The notes under the pieces: generated by a model
The model's database searches: none
Told to the model about the DNA's origin: nothing
The model's input: only the letters and a program-made list of their open reading frames with translations
Part shown: positions 15,651 through 24,416 of the stretch, in pieces
Position numbering within the stretch: the first letter of the stretch is position 1
How the letters are laid out: every line of letters begins with the position of its first letter
From: Iningainema tapete BLCC-T55
GTDB lineage: Bacteria > Cyanobacteriota > Cyanobacteriia > Cyanobacteriales > Nostocaceae
NCBI RefSeq assembly: GCF_014698965.1
Contig: NZ_JACXAE010000061.1
Location: forward strand, 74,205-120,962
Length of the DNA stretch: 46,758 nucleotides
Direction of reading: 5' to 3'
Program-made: the position numbers and the translations under genes

Positions 15651-16623
15651 CACCCAGGACGTTTTTCTTCCAAAGCTCACCCAGGCTATAGTCCAATAGC
15701 CACTCCTCCAACTCGTGCCTCACCAATCTGCGAAGAGATGATTTCCCCTCATTACGGTCTACTACAATTACATCAAAAGCATCAAATTCGTTGAGTAGTT
15801 CCACTGACTGGGTTGAAACAATCACTTGTTTTTTGACAGTACGTATCAATGATGCCAAGATGGTGATGGCATACGGATGAAGACCCAGTTCTGGCTCATC
15901 AACGAGAATTGTCTCAGGCTGAAGGTCTTCAGGTTGCAGGAAAACGGTTGCCAAACACATGAAACGCAGCGTGCCATCCGAAAGCAGATGTGCTTTGAAC
16001 GGAACATCCTGCCCCTGCTCGAACCATTCTAGTTCAATTACTTCCTTGTTTTGTGGAGAAGGACGCAGGTAAAAGTCGCCAAAGAACGGGGTAACAAGCC
16101 GGATAGTTTTGACAATTTTCTCATAGGATGCTCGGTAGCGATCGCGCAACAGATAAAGGAAGGATGCAAGATTACGTGCATCTGTCCGCAGGTAAGCGTT
16201 ATCATTGATACCGTGCGGTTGTTTTATATAAGCACTGTCGCTGGTGTCATGAAAATGGTAAACTCGCCATTGCTGCATGGTAGACAAAACGTACTTGTCA
16301 ATACCTGTCTCAGTACCACTTAAAGCCTGTGTCTCAAAATGCCCCCTACCTATTTCATGCTCACCAGTCATGTTCGACCAAAAGGACTCAAGAGCGAACA
16401 TCAAGCGATTATCCTGGGTTGGTTCTAATGTGGCGAAGTACCCTTTATTACCGAAGTATAATTGAAACTCTAGTTGTTGGGTTGTTTTACGCCCAAAATA
16501 CAATAGTACATCGGGACCACCCTGACGGCTAACAAAAACTTGCAAGTTCTGCTCAAGCAACTGCCCAACCATGCGGAAGAAGCTTGTAAAATTGGATTTT
16601 CCAGCGCCGTTAGCTCCAATCAA
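15637..16623 (-). CDS. AAA_21-type ATPase (OLD/SMC-like), N-terminus shortened
   Basis: 328 residues from a TTG. Walker A is GANGAGKS (residues 3-10), the ABC signature region is LLSDGTLRF (213-221), Walker B is ETILVDEPELGLHP (237-250), and a VSTQS switch lies at 269-273. The C-terminus ELWKKNVLGG is normal for the family. The upstream frame has the expected lead-in (CFKSIACCDLELSRVNI) but meets stop codons at about 16680 and has no ATG. The first 25-30 residues are therefore lost, or translation starts at an odd codon. Paired with the truncated DUF4276 gene, it resembles ATPase-effector defence modules. A 103-base relic of the same gene lies at 29123-29225. Confidence 0.75.
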   Translation of the reverse strand: MIGANGAGKSNFTSFFRMVGQLLEQNLQVFVSRQGGPDVLLYFGRKTTQQLEFQLYFGNKGYFATLEPTQDNRLMFALESFWSNMTGEHEIGRGHFETQALSGTETGIDKYVLSTMQQWRVYHFHDTSDSAYIKQPHGINDNAYLRTDARNLASFLYLLRDRYRASYEKIVKTIRLVTPFFGDFYLRPSPQNKEVIELEWFEQGQDVPFKAHLLSDGTLRFMCLATVFLQPEDLQPETILVDEPELGLHPYAITILASLIRTVKKQVIVSTQSVELLNEFDAFDVIVVDRNEGKSSLRRLVRHELEEWLLDYSLGELWKKNVLGGRRV

Positions 16624-16768
16624 AATGTTAACTCTGGAGAGTTCAAGGTCACAGCAGGCGATCGATTTGAAGCATGCTTAAAACTATTCTCGACAGTTGT
16701 TTGTTACCATTCGTCCCCGTCATGGAATCTCCCGGTACCATGCTTTTTATCTATACTACTTTCGTGTC

Positions 16769-18322
16769 TTATGCCCGGACAATAGTAACAGAACGTCCAT
16801 TTTTTGTAGTTGTAACTTGAGTATTCAAGCGCTCTTCTATAGGTAAAGCTTTAGAGCGTAAATCGAAAATCACCAACCAACCAAAATTTACTCCCAACCG
16901 CGCCAAATAAGAATCTAATTGTTCAATACCTGATTCCATTGGATCGCCTCTTTTATCTCGCCAAGCCTTCAACTCAATCCCTAACGTTACATTCCCATAT
17001 CTCAAACACAAATCCATGCGATCACGTCCAATGGCATATTCCCGTTCTAAAGTTCCACCCCCGTTAACCACACGATGTAAAAATGCCATTAGTACCAAGT
17101 GCGGTGCAATCTCATGGTAATAAGCGCTACCTAGTAATGGCTCCCCATGCTGCCGCCAGAACACCAAAAACGCCTGCAACAAAGCATCCGTATCTAACTT
17201 ACCATCAGTAGTTAACCAAGTAGGTGCTATTTGAGGCAATGAAGCCATCGGTGTCACAGTTAATACTCTGGGTAAAACCTCGCGGTAAATGGGATTGGCG
17301 ATAGCCAGTCCTCCCAAAGGGTCTTTTTTGCACAAACCCAAGTCGATGACAAACTGGATATCATCATTCGGTACATCTCCAAGTTCCAACCCTGCTAAAA
17401 TTGGTTCAATAATTGCTTTGACTCTCGGTTCTCGTAGTCGTTCGGCAAGGGAATCAAGATGGGTATCCTGTCTTTCGATCAAGATTTCTTTTGCAGAGTT
17501 AATATGTTCGGATGTAATAGCTACCTTTGTATCTGTCACCATCTCTTCGACAATTTCTTTGGCAAGCGCATTTACCAACCAAGGTTGTCCTTGAGTCAAA
17601 TAAAATGCTGTCTGAATCGCCTCTGGCGTAAAAACTTGTCCCATATCTTCAGTATGCTGTTGGTATAAATTACCTACCTCCGACTCATTAAAATCCCTCA
17701 AGGTTAGAGAGCGGACTTTGATATTAAAGGGACTTGCTGTATTCAATCGGTTGCTACCTCCAGAAGCAACCTTATAATCGCGCACATCCCGCAAGCCAAT
17801 TAATCCGACGCTGATGGGAAAGTCTTGGGGACGAACGAGATAGCCATCACGTAACTGTCGCAAAACTGAAATCAGCGCTTCATTCTGTAACGAGTCAATT
17901 TCATCAATAAACAGCACTAATGGTCGCTTTTGCGCTTGCGCCCAAGCCTGTAAAGCAGCTTGAATTCGTCGTCCTGGCTGTGCTTCCTCCCAGTGATCGG
18001 GAGGTTGTAAATCCGGGGGTAAATATAACATAGCACGCGATCGCCAAGCATCAAGAATAGCAAGTTCAGCAGTCTCTGGGCGATCGCTAAAAGGGCTTCC
18101 TACTTCCGCAGATACCGTGACTGCCGTATAGCGTCCGCTGTCTGTAAGTTGTTTCGCCAGCGCCAGCATTGCGGTGGTTTTGCCTGTTTGACGCGGTGCA
18201 TGAATGACGAAATAGCTTTCTTGGGCAATTATCCGCTCCAAGTTAGGCAACCGAACCGTGGGCGGTAGCATATAATGAATATCCGCTTTACAAGGACCTG
18301 CGGTATTAAACCAACGAGACAT
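16769..18322 (-). CDS. AAA ATPase with C-terminal PD-(D/E)XK nuclease-like domain
   Basis: 517 residues. The N-terminal ATPase has Walker A HAPRQTGKTT (41-50) and Walker B LFIDEID (137-143), and is of the STAND-like AAA group common in cyanobacteria (ADIHYMLPPTVRLPNLER start). The middle is helical, winged-helix like. The C-terminus has a nuclease-type signature: Asp in GRDRMDLCL, then LGIELKAW (Glu and Lys) and GIEQLDSYLARLG. Such proteins are abundant in cyanobacteria, without an established role. Defence or mobile-element functions are plausible. It appears intact and monocistronic, with a start clear of its neighbours. Confidence 0.8.
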   Translation of the reverse strand: MSRWFNTAGPCKADIHYMLPPTVRLPNLERIIAQESYFVIHAPRQTGKTTAMLALAKQLTDSGRYTAVTVSAEVGSPFSDRPETAELAILDAWRSRAMLYLPPDLQPPDHWEEAQPGRRIQAALQAWAQAQKRPLVLFIDEIDSLQNEALISVLRQLRDGYLVRPQDFPISVGLIGLRDVRDYKVASGGSNRLNTASPFNIKVRSLTLRDFNESEVGNLYQQHTEDMGQVFTPEAIQTAFYLTQGQPWLVNALAKEIVEEMVTDTKVAITSEHINSAKEILIERQDTHLDSLAERLREPRVKAIIEPILAGLELGDVPNDDIQFVIDLGLCKKDPLGGLAIANPIYREVLPRVLTVTPMASLPQIAPTWLTTDGKLDTDALLQAFLVFWRQHGEPLLGSAYYHEIAPHLVLMAFLHRVVNGGGTLEREYAIGRDRMDLCLRYGNVTLGIELKAWRDKRGDPMESGIEQLDSYLARLGVNFGWLVIFDLRSKALPIEERLNTQVTTTKNGRSVTIVRA

Positions 18323-18372
18323 AGGGATATGAAGTGCGATCGCTCTGCATCAAGTTTAACAGTAGTTCGCTA

Positions 18373-18432
18373 TTCACAAAAGAAGCTGTACGTTTGCGTC
18401 AGCACCGCATTAATACAGTAACTATTTGTGAA
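18373..18432. promoter_or_regulatory. Inverted TTCACAAA...TTTGTGAA before chrB
   Basis: TTCACAAA (18373-18380) and TTTGTGAA (18425-18432) are exact inverted copies 44 bases apart and 46-105 bases upstream of the chrB start. Binding of a dimeric regulator, perhaps ChrB itself, is possible but unsupported beyond symmetry. Confidence 0.3.
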
Positions 18433-18477
18433 ACAGATATTGCTTATTTTTGAAATACATATTACTCTAAAAGTGAA

Positions 18478-19482
18478 ATGGAGGTATCAAAGTTGAGTTG
18501 GATGGTTTTCTCTTACTCTCTCCCTTCCAAGTCGTCTTCTAGTCCTCGTGTTGCACTGTGGCGACGATTGCGACGACTGGGAGCCATCTCTCTCAAAGGC
18601 GGGATTAACGTCCTGCCTGCTCGTGATGAGTGTGTTGAATCGTTCCAATGGCTGGCACAGGAAGTGCAACAGGCAAAGGGCGAAGCACTGGTTATGCGGG
18701 TAGAGCGATTTGAGGGATTGGCAGATGAGGAAATCATTGAACTATTTCGTACTGCTCGTAGCGAAGAGTATCAGGAGGTGGAAACTCAAGCAATTGAACT
18801 GGAAAAAGCTATCAATCCAAACATAAGCCTCGAAGAGCGTAGCAGTATGCTAGAAACCTTAGAAAAGCTGCGGAGACAACAAAGCGAGATTGCCCGCGTG
18901 GACTTCTTTGACTGTCCTGATGGACCACGTATTACATCTCATCTGAACCGGATTGCTCAAGCACTCTCCCCTAGCACCTCTATGGTAATGGAGATTCCAC
19001 GCACAGCGATCGCGGAGTACCAAAACAAGCATTGGGTAACTAGACCCCGACCCTATGTAGACCGCCTAGCCTGCATCTGGCTCATCCGCAAATTCATCAA
19101 TGCGAATGCTGTAATTCGCTACTCCCATTCGGCTGTACCGGATGAAATCGCTTTTGAAATGAAAGAGGCTCAATTTGAACACTGTGGCAATCTTTGTACC
19201 TTTGAGGTGATGGTAAGAGCTTTCGATTTAGAGGACTCACCGATGCAAGTTATTGGGGAAATTGTTCACGAAATCGATTTGCGAGATGGGCTGTTTGCAC
19301 GCCCTGAAACCGCTGGAGTAGAAGTTGTACTACGGGGGTGGTTACTGGCAAATCTTTCTGACACTGAACTGGAGTCTAAAGGAGTTGCTTTGTTTGAAGG
19401 ACTGTACACTGCTTTTTCTCACGGGCAACGCCTCCGGGTTGAAGATAGCTCATCTCAAGCTTCAGAGGAATTAAAATCATGA
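18478..19482 (+). CDS. chrB: ChrB-family chromate resistance / regulatory protein
   Basis: 334 residues with both ChrB parts. The N-terminal domain (about 5-160) reads LSWMVFSYSLPS, PRVALWRRLRRLGAISLKGG and INVLPARDE. The C-terminal Chrome_Resist domain (about 175-320) reads HWVTRPRPYVDRLACIWLIR and later EIVHEIDLRDG. In proteobacteria ChrB senses chromate and controls chrA. Here no chrA is present; an MFS transporter follows with a 4-base overlap (ATGA), so translation is coupled. A role in oxyanion or heavy-metal resistance is likely, but the ion is not certain. The start at 18478 lacks a good ribosome binding site. Confidence 0.88.
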   Translation: MEVSKLSWMVFSYSLPSKSSSSPRVALWRRLRRLGAISLKGGINVLPARDECVESFQWLAQEVQQAKGEALVMRVERFEGLADEEIIELFRTARSEEYQEVETQAIELEKAINPNISLEERSSMLETLEKLRRQQSEIARVDFFDCPDGPRITSHLNRIAQALSPSTSMVMEIPRTAIAEYQNKHWVTRPRPYVDRLACIWLIRKFINANAVIRYSHSAVPDEIAFEMKEAQFEHCGNLCTFEVMVRAFDLEDSPMQVIGEIVHEIDLRDGLFARPETAGVEVVLRGWLLANLSDTELESKGVALFEGLYTAFSHGQRLRVEDSSSQASEELKS

Positions 19483-20708
19483 GTGCAAAACAGCAGTCTA
19501 AGCTCACCAGTCTTTGTCTGGTCGGGTTTTTGGCTCGTGCCTCTTACGCCCTAGCTCGTACTCCCGTCTTGGCACTGTTTGCTGCCAGTTTGGGAGCACA
19601 ACCAGAGGCAATCGGTTTCGCTGTTGCTATCTCCACTGTCACTGGCATCTTCTTTAAAATGCCAGCCGGAGTCGTTTCGGATGTTGTGGGTAAAACGCGG
19701 ACGCTTTTCGTGGGACTTTTAGTGTTTGCCCTAGTGCCTTTTGCCTACTTACTAGTATCTTCATATCAAGCCTTGATTGTGGTGCGCTTCCTACATGGCT
19801 TTGCTACAGCAATTTACGGACCTGTAGCGATGGCTGTAGTCGTTAGCATTGCTAAAGACAGACGAGCAGAAATGCTGTCGTGGTTCTCATCTGTCACCAT
19901 CATGGGCAATTTGATTGGAGCGCCGTTGGGTGGGTTTTTGCTGACTCAGCTAGCAGGAAGTGGCACACCTAGCCTGGTCCACTTCCATATTATCTATGGC
20001 GTGGTTGCAGCCTTGGGTACAGCTTCGTTGGCGATCGCTTTGTTGGTGCTAATAGACCAATGGGAAGAACCATCTGAACAAAAGCGCACACTCAGCGCAG
20101 TTTGGAGAAAGTTTAAAACGGGTATTCGAGAAATCTTGATGGACAGACGGGTATTGCTTTCCAGCAATATGGAAGGAGTGCAAAACCTTTCAGTTGGAGC
20201 CTTGGAAGCTTTCTTACCCATATACGCTGTCAAGATTTGCGGATTTAGTGCCTTTCAAGCGGGGATGCTGTGGGGCGTACAAATTCTGGTAACAACCTTT
20301 TCTAAACCATTGATGGGTAGGTTGTCAGACAGGAGAGGGCGATTACCCCTAATATTTTGGGGAATGTTTGCTTGTGCAATCCCCTTTGCCCTCATTCCCT
20401 GGTTTCAAAACTATGCCGTCTTACTAGTTTTAGCTGCGGTGTTTGGCATTGGAGAGGCGATTGTCACTTCAGGAACCGCAGCATTGGTAGCAGACTTTTG
20501 CAGTGAAAGTAACTTAGGTTCGGCAATGGGTACCTTTGGAACCATTTTTGATGTCGGACACGCAGCAGGTCCCTTATTAGCAGGTGTATTAATTAGTTGG
20601 TCAGGCGGTGAAGATTTCCGCCTTTCTTTTGCCTTAATATCAGGACTTTTGATTGCAGCAGCACTAGCTTTTCGGATTGGTGTCAGGCAGGAACCCGTTC
20701 GCAGCTAA
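19479..20708 (+). CDS. MFS transporter coupled to chrB
   Basis: 409 residues with about 12 membrane helices. The family loop between helices 2 and 3 reads PAGVVSDVVGKTRT and its pseudo-repeat in the second half reads GRLSDRRGRLPL. It is a multidrug-efflux type member in the inner membrane, and the substrate cannot be read from sequence. Its start codon overlaps the chrB stop by 4 bases, so it takes the place that the ChrA transporter holds in classical operons. A cupin gene follows 78 bases later. Efflux of the compound sensed or handled by ChrB is a reasonable inference. Confidence 0.88.
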   Translation: MSAKQQSKLTSLCLVGFLARASYALARTPVLALFAASLGAQPEAIGFAVAISTVTGIFFKMPAGVVSDVVGKTRTLFVGLLVFALVPFAYLLVSSYQALIVVRFLHGFATAIYGPVAMAVVVSIAKDRRAEMLSWFSSVTIMGNLIGAPLGGFLLTQLAGSGTPSLVHFHIIYGVVAALGTASLAIALLVLIDQWEEPSEQKRTLSAVWRKFKTGIREILMDRRVLLSSNMEGVQNLSVGALEAFLPIYAVKICGFSAFQAGMLWGVQILVTTFSKPLMGRLSDRRGRLPLIFWGMFACAIPFALIPWFQNYAVLLVLAAVFGIGEAIVTSGTAALVADFCSESNLGSAMGTFGTIFDVGHAAGPLLAGVLISWSGGEDFRLSFALISGLLIAAALAFRIGVRQEPVRS

Positions 20709-20786
20709 CGATAGAAAAAATGTAGTGATTTAGCGCTGCTAAAACACTAGTTCAACCAAAAGAAGTTAATCAAGGAGAAACTAACT

Positions 20787-21260
20787 ATGCATACCGAATT
20801 TACCGAAATTACCAATGAAACTGATTTGATTCCTCTTCAAGCAGATACCAGTCTTCTCGAAGCTCCCCGCAAGTTAACCAATGGCGATCTCAAAACTTTA
20901 GAGGAAATTGTTCAGTTCAATCCCCGTTTCTTTGTGCGGCGACGAATTTTCAAAACTGACTCCATGCACTTCAATATCTACTGCATTGAGCCAGGGCAGT
21001 CAAACCCTCTGCACAAACATTCAGGAAGTGACGAGATTTGCTACTTTGTCCAAGGTACAGGGGATGTGATTGTGGGTGATGAGATTGCGGCTGTAGGACC
21101 TGGAGCTTGCGTTCATATTCCCAAAGATGTGGGACATGAGATCATCAATACTGGAACAGAGAGAATGATTGTGGTGTTGGCTCAGTCTCCCCTACCCTGT
21201 GCTCATGAAAAAGTGCCTAACCCACCATCGGAGTTTCGCAGAATCGAGTTAGACGATTAA
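20787..21260 (+). CDS. Cupin-domain protein
   Basis: 157 residues with a single cupin barrel. Motif 1 is NPLHKHSGSDEICYFVQGTG (His, His, Glu as metal ligands) and motif 2 is PKDVGHEIINTGTE (last His). The opening 50 residues are an extended N-terminal arm. A clear ribosome binding site (AAGGAG) lies 10 bases before the ATG. It follows chrB and the MFS gene on the same strand and probably belongs to the same unit. The family includes metal-dependent small-molecule enzymes and sensors, and no substrate is evident. Confidence 0.85.
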   Translation: MHTEFTEITNETDLIPLQADTSLLEAPRKLTNGDLKTLEEIVQFNPRFFVRRRIFKTDSMHFNIYCIEPGQSNPLHKHSGSDEICYFVQGTGDVIVGDEIAAVGPGACVHIPKDVGHEIINTGTERMIVVLAQSPLPCAHEKVPNPPSEFRRIELDD

Positions 21261-21295
21261 ACTTACGATCTAGCCGTCTTTGACTCAAAACGAAA

Positions 21296-21319
21296 GGGAT
21301 GGGCAATACGTCCCATCCC
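21296..21319. terminator. Hairpin after the cupin gene
   Basis: GGGATGGG (21296-21303) pairs with CCCATCCC (21312-21319) around an 8-base loop, 35 bases after the cupin stop. No T-run follows on the plus strand. Confidence 0.5.
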
Positions 21320-21634
21320 ACAAAAAATGCACAGCGAGTGCTGCAAATATGCAACGCCAAAAAGGAGATGCTCCCGTAATACTTTTGATGATAAATTTTT
21401 TTTATTAATTTAATATAAAAACAAAATTGCCATTATCAATAAATTATGAATATATTGAAATTAAGTTACTGAAATATATGTATAATATTTCACTCAAATT
21501 TCACAAAATCTACTTTTAGATAGAGGTAAAACAAAGTTCAATGAGTTTGAGACGTAGCTTAATCGAATAGTAAAAGACCAGATAGTTAATTCTCATCTAA
21601 ATCAACTTTAGTTTGAGAAAGAGGTGCTATATCT
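21320..21634. other. AT-rich spacer
   Basis: No gene seen on either strand. Long AT-rich runs (21380-21520) precede the small gene at 21635 and probably hold its promoter, but no convincing -35/-10 pair stands out. Confidence 0.5.
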
Positions 21635-21898
21635 ATGAAGAGTGATAATTTTATATCCTCACCAGTTGGTGAGACAACTGATGTGGAAGTTTGGCTATTC
21701 CGGGCTGGGCTAAGATTTGAAGATTTAGGCTCAGATGATGCTAGTACAGCAATTCGTATGCAATGGCGAGAGTACCAAGCTGCTGTGCAAAAATGCTGTG
21801 CAATACTGCGCCTACCGCCAGAACGTGTTCAACTTTGCGGTGTTTATACTAGGCTAAGAATACCTGATAGAAGTAGGCGAGAAAAATGTGCATTTTAG
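21635..21898 (+). CDS. Small hypothetical protein
   Basis: 87 residues, no membrane segment or signal peptide, with an amphipathic centre (AIRMQWREYQAAVQKCCAIL) and a basic, Cys-containing C-terminus. A ribosome-binding GAGAAAGAGGT lies upstream of the ATG and codon use resembles neighbouring genes, so it is probably real. I do not recognise the family. It stands alone between the chrB group and a block of pseudogenes. Confidence 0.55.
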   Translation: MKSDNFISSPVGETTDVEVWLFRAGLRFEDLGSDDASTAIRMQWREYQAAVQKCCAILRLPPERVQLCGVYTRLRIPDRSRREKCAF

Positions 21899-21970
21899 TG
21901 TTCTTGTTTCTTGGTTGATTTTATGATTCGTTATTAATTCTAGCTTACTGCTCACTGCACAAACCTAGTT

Positions 21971-22752
21971 TTACCTCAAGTAAAGAAACAAATAAGTGAG
22001 AATCAGGGTAATTACTGTGAGTGGCAAGCCAAATCGCAGGTGTTCCCAAAAGCTTAAGCGATAACCTTGCTTTGCCACTGCCTCTGCTACAATCAAGTTT
22101 GCGACTGAACCCAACAGCATCAAGTTACCTGCCAATGTTGAAGCGGCTGCCAAGAGTAGCCAAGTGCGGGTATCGGGATGGGGAATCAAGTGATGCAGCA
22201 ACAATACAGCAGGAACGTTAGACACCAAGTTGGAAAGCAAAGCAGTTACGCCCAGAATGCGAGAGCGGTGTATCAACGAATCGAGAAAACCATTGCAGCA
22301 AGTTGAGCTTCTGCACTCCTTCGGTGAGAATGAATAGCCCAGAGAACATCAGCAGCAAATCCCAGTCAACTTGAGGCAAAATCCGTTCTGGCTTGACTCG
22401 TCGCGTCACCAGTAACAATCCGGCGGCAATTAGTGTTGCCTGTGCCGTAGGAATACCTACTAAGAATGCCACCAAAAGTCCGACTGTGATGAGCAAGCTT
22501 TTGAGCAGCAAGGGTTTGAACACTCGATAGCGCCTTGGTTTTGCCTTGAAGCTGGCTTGGAGGGAACGCACTTCTGGATACAGCCACCATAGTAAACCAA
22601 TTTGAATTAAAAGACTCACAACTGCCAAAGGGGTGAGAGCAAGAGCAAACTCCAAGTAGCCAATGCCAGAGAAGGAACCGATGAGGATGTTTTGCGGATT
22701 GCCGCTCAAGGTTGCTACTGAACCGAGATTAGTTGCGCCAGCTAGTGCCAAA
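21971..22752 (-). pseudogene. Broken SLC13/CitMHS-type permease, copy 1
   Basis: The 3' half of an anion/Na+ permease. It begins without its own start at LALAGATNLGSVATLSGNPQ, the conserved helix-hairpin motif of this superfamily, and reads well to WDLLLMFSGLFILTEGV. It then shifts frame near 22255-22280 and continues in another frame as VTALLSNLVSNVPAVLLLHH to the C-terminus YLFLYLR. The N-terminal half is replaced at 22752 by a histidine-kinase fragment. A second partial copy, nearly identical over the shared stretch, lies at 30185-30604. Confidence 0.85.
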
Positions 22753-22791
22753 ATTTATTATTTATTTGTGTAATTAAATCTGTCTAACTAC

Positions 22792-23290
22792 TTAACCCAA
22801 TTTTGGGTTGGACGAGCTTACTTCGCAATGGTAAATTGGATGCACCCAAAACCGCTTATGCCATCGAAACTATTGAACGCAATGCCAAGCTACAGGTGCA
22901 ATTAATTGAGGATTTGCTCGATATCTCTCGCATTCTACGCGGCAAACTGAGTTTGAATGTTCTGCCCGTTGATCTGAGTGTAGTGATAAGAACTGCTTTA
23001 GAAACCGTTCGATTAGCAGCAGAAGCTAAGTCACTGCAAATTCAGACGACACTTTCACCAAAGGTTGTCATCATTAGCGCATCGGAATGCCTCAGATGGA
23101 TGGCTATATGCTGATGCGACAAATTCGGGCAATGGTACAAGGTAAGCAGCTTCCAGCAGTTGCCCTCACTGCCTATGCTGGGGAGAGCGATCGGCATCAG
23201 GCATTAGCAGCCGGATTTCAACAGCATGTTTCTAAACCAATCGACCCAGAAATACTTGTTCCGGCGATCGTGAGTTTAATTAGATGGTGA
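22792..23290 (+). pseudogene. Internally deleted copy of the hybrid histidine kinase 3' end
   Basis: Bases 22792-23060 are close to 11932-12200 of the intact kinase gene (LNPILGWTSLLRNGKLDA, LLDISRILRGKLSLNV). After a short unmatched stretch, bases 23083-23290 match the receiver end (MPQMDGYMLM, QHVSKPIDPEIL). About 585 bases, comprising the HATPase domain and the start of the receiver, are missing. The two parts are in different frames, so no functional product is possible. Confidence 0.9.
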
Positions 23291-23448
23291 ATTAATTTAT
23301 ATTACTATTTTATCAGTTTTTCTAACTATTTGTGTCATTTTGAAATCTTCCTTAGGTTTTATTCTTAAATTAAAATGCGTCACGCCTAATGCAGATTAAG
23401 GTATGATCTTTGTTGTTTCCCTTTCCTAATTAATGAGATTGTCTTGAG

Positions 23449-24084
23449 ATGAAGCTTTCAAATGCTCTTTTAGCTATGGCAGTATTGATAGCCTCTTTCG
23501 GTATTACTGTTACTGCCATAGCAGACACAGTGAATGCCCGTTGCGATGTGTATCCAAAAGGCGAGGATCGCGCTACCTCTTCGAGTTCCTGTACCTTTTC
23601 GCAACGGCAGGGTGTGGTTTCCATTCAACTGCAAAATGGTAGACGCTATAACCTACGCCCTGTGGGTGGTCAACCCGGCAATTACCGCGATCAGAATGGT
23701 CGTGCTGCCTATCGGCAGTCTGGACTGGGTGACAGGGGGCAAATTTATCGCCTCGCCAATGAATCGATCTATGTCTACTGGGATAAAGCTCCCTATGGAC
23801 AAACTTCAGGCGATCGCAACAGCGGCAATTCTGGCTATGCTCGTCAGCCTGATGCTGGTACTATCGTTTCTCGCCTGCAGGATCTGGTGGGGGCAAGGGC
23901 AGGACAAGCAGAAAAACAGATCAAACAACGGGGATATCAATTCGTCAAGACTTCTGCTTCAGGCGATTCTGTTTATAGCTATTGGCTGGAAGGCAAAACC
24001 AACTACTGTGTGACGATTCTAACGGAGCAAGGGCGCTACCAGTCGATCGTCTACACTGGAGGATCTGAAGATTGTCAGAGGTAG
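23449..24084 (+). CDS. Secreted protein of unknown function
   Basis: 211 residues. A typical signal peptide (KLSNALLAMAVLIASFGITV, probably cleaved after TAIA-DT) is followed by a 90-residue N-terminal domain with a Cys pair (Cys32, Cys48) and beta-strand character. A polar Gly/Ser linker comes next, then a C-terminal domain of about 65 residues beginning IVSRLQDLVGARAGQAEKQI, with YSYWLEGKTNYCVTI. Similar C-terminal domains recur in exported bacterial proteins of unknown role. The location is periplasm or outside the cell. Confidence 0.75.
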   Translation: MKLSNALLAMAVLIASFGITVTAIADTVNARCDVYPKGEDRATSSSSCTFSQRQGVVSIQLQNGRRYNLRPVGGQPGNYRDQNGRAAYRQSGLGDRGQIYRLANESIYVYWDKAPYGQTSGDRNSGNSGYARQPDAGTIVSRLQDLVGARAGQAEKQIKQRGYQFVKTSASGDSVYSYWLEGKTNYCVTILTEQGRYQSIVYTGGSEDCQR

Positions 24085-24416
24085 TTGCTATCTGACCAAG
24101 ACGGATTAACCAACTATAGGGAGCTGGCTTATGAAGTGGGCAATATCCACTCTTTGAGTTATTACCACTCTAATCAAGCGGGTGCTTAGTAGTAACTGAA
24201 GAATTACGAAGCGGTGAAGTCTGATCGCATTTTCAAAACTCGTCGCATTCAACATACAAATCGGCGCACCTCAGTAGTGATCGTCAAAGCCCAAAACGAA
24301 CTTGCAATTCGTAAATGGAGGGTAAAGCAATCTGGGCAATCTGTGGAGACCGATTCATTGGTCGCCTTTTGGCGAAACGAACTTGTGCGATTGCGAGGTT
24401 AGTGTATTAGAGTGAC
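24085..24416. other. Spacer with weak coding traces
   Basis: No convincing gene. On the plus strand 24091-24190 reads QDGLTNYRELAYEVGNIHSL before a cluster of stops, which looks like eroded coding sequence. A 62-codon frame at 24214-24402 has an Arg/Lys-rich translation, a GTG start and no ribosome binding site. I treat both as possible relics. Confidence 0.35.

Noticed and set aside
24214-24402. 62-codon open frame with GTG start
   Set aside because: No ribosome binding site, no recognisable family, Arg-rich composition of accidental translation; listed only as a possible relic.
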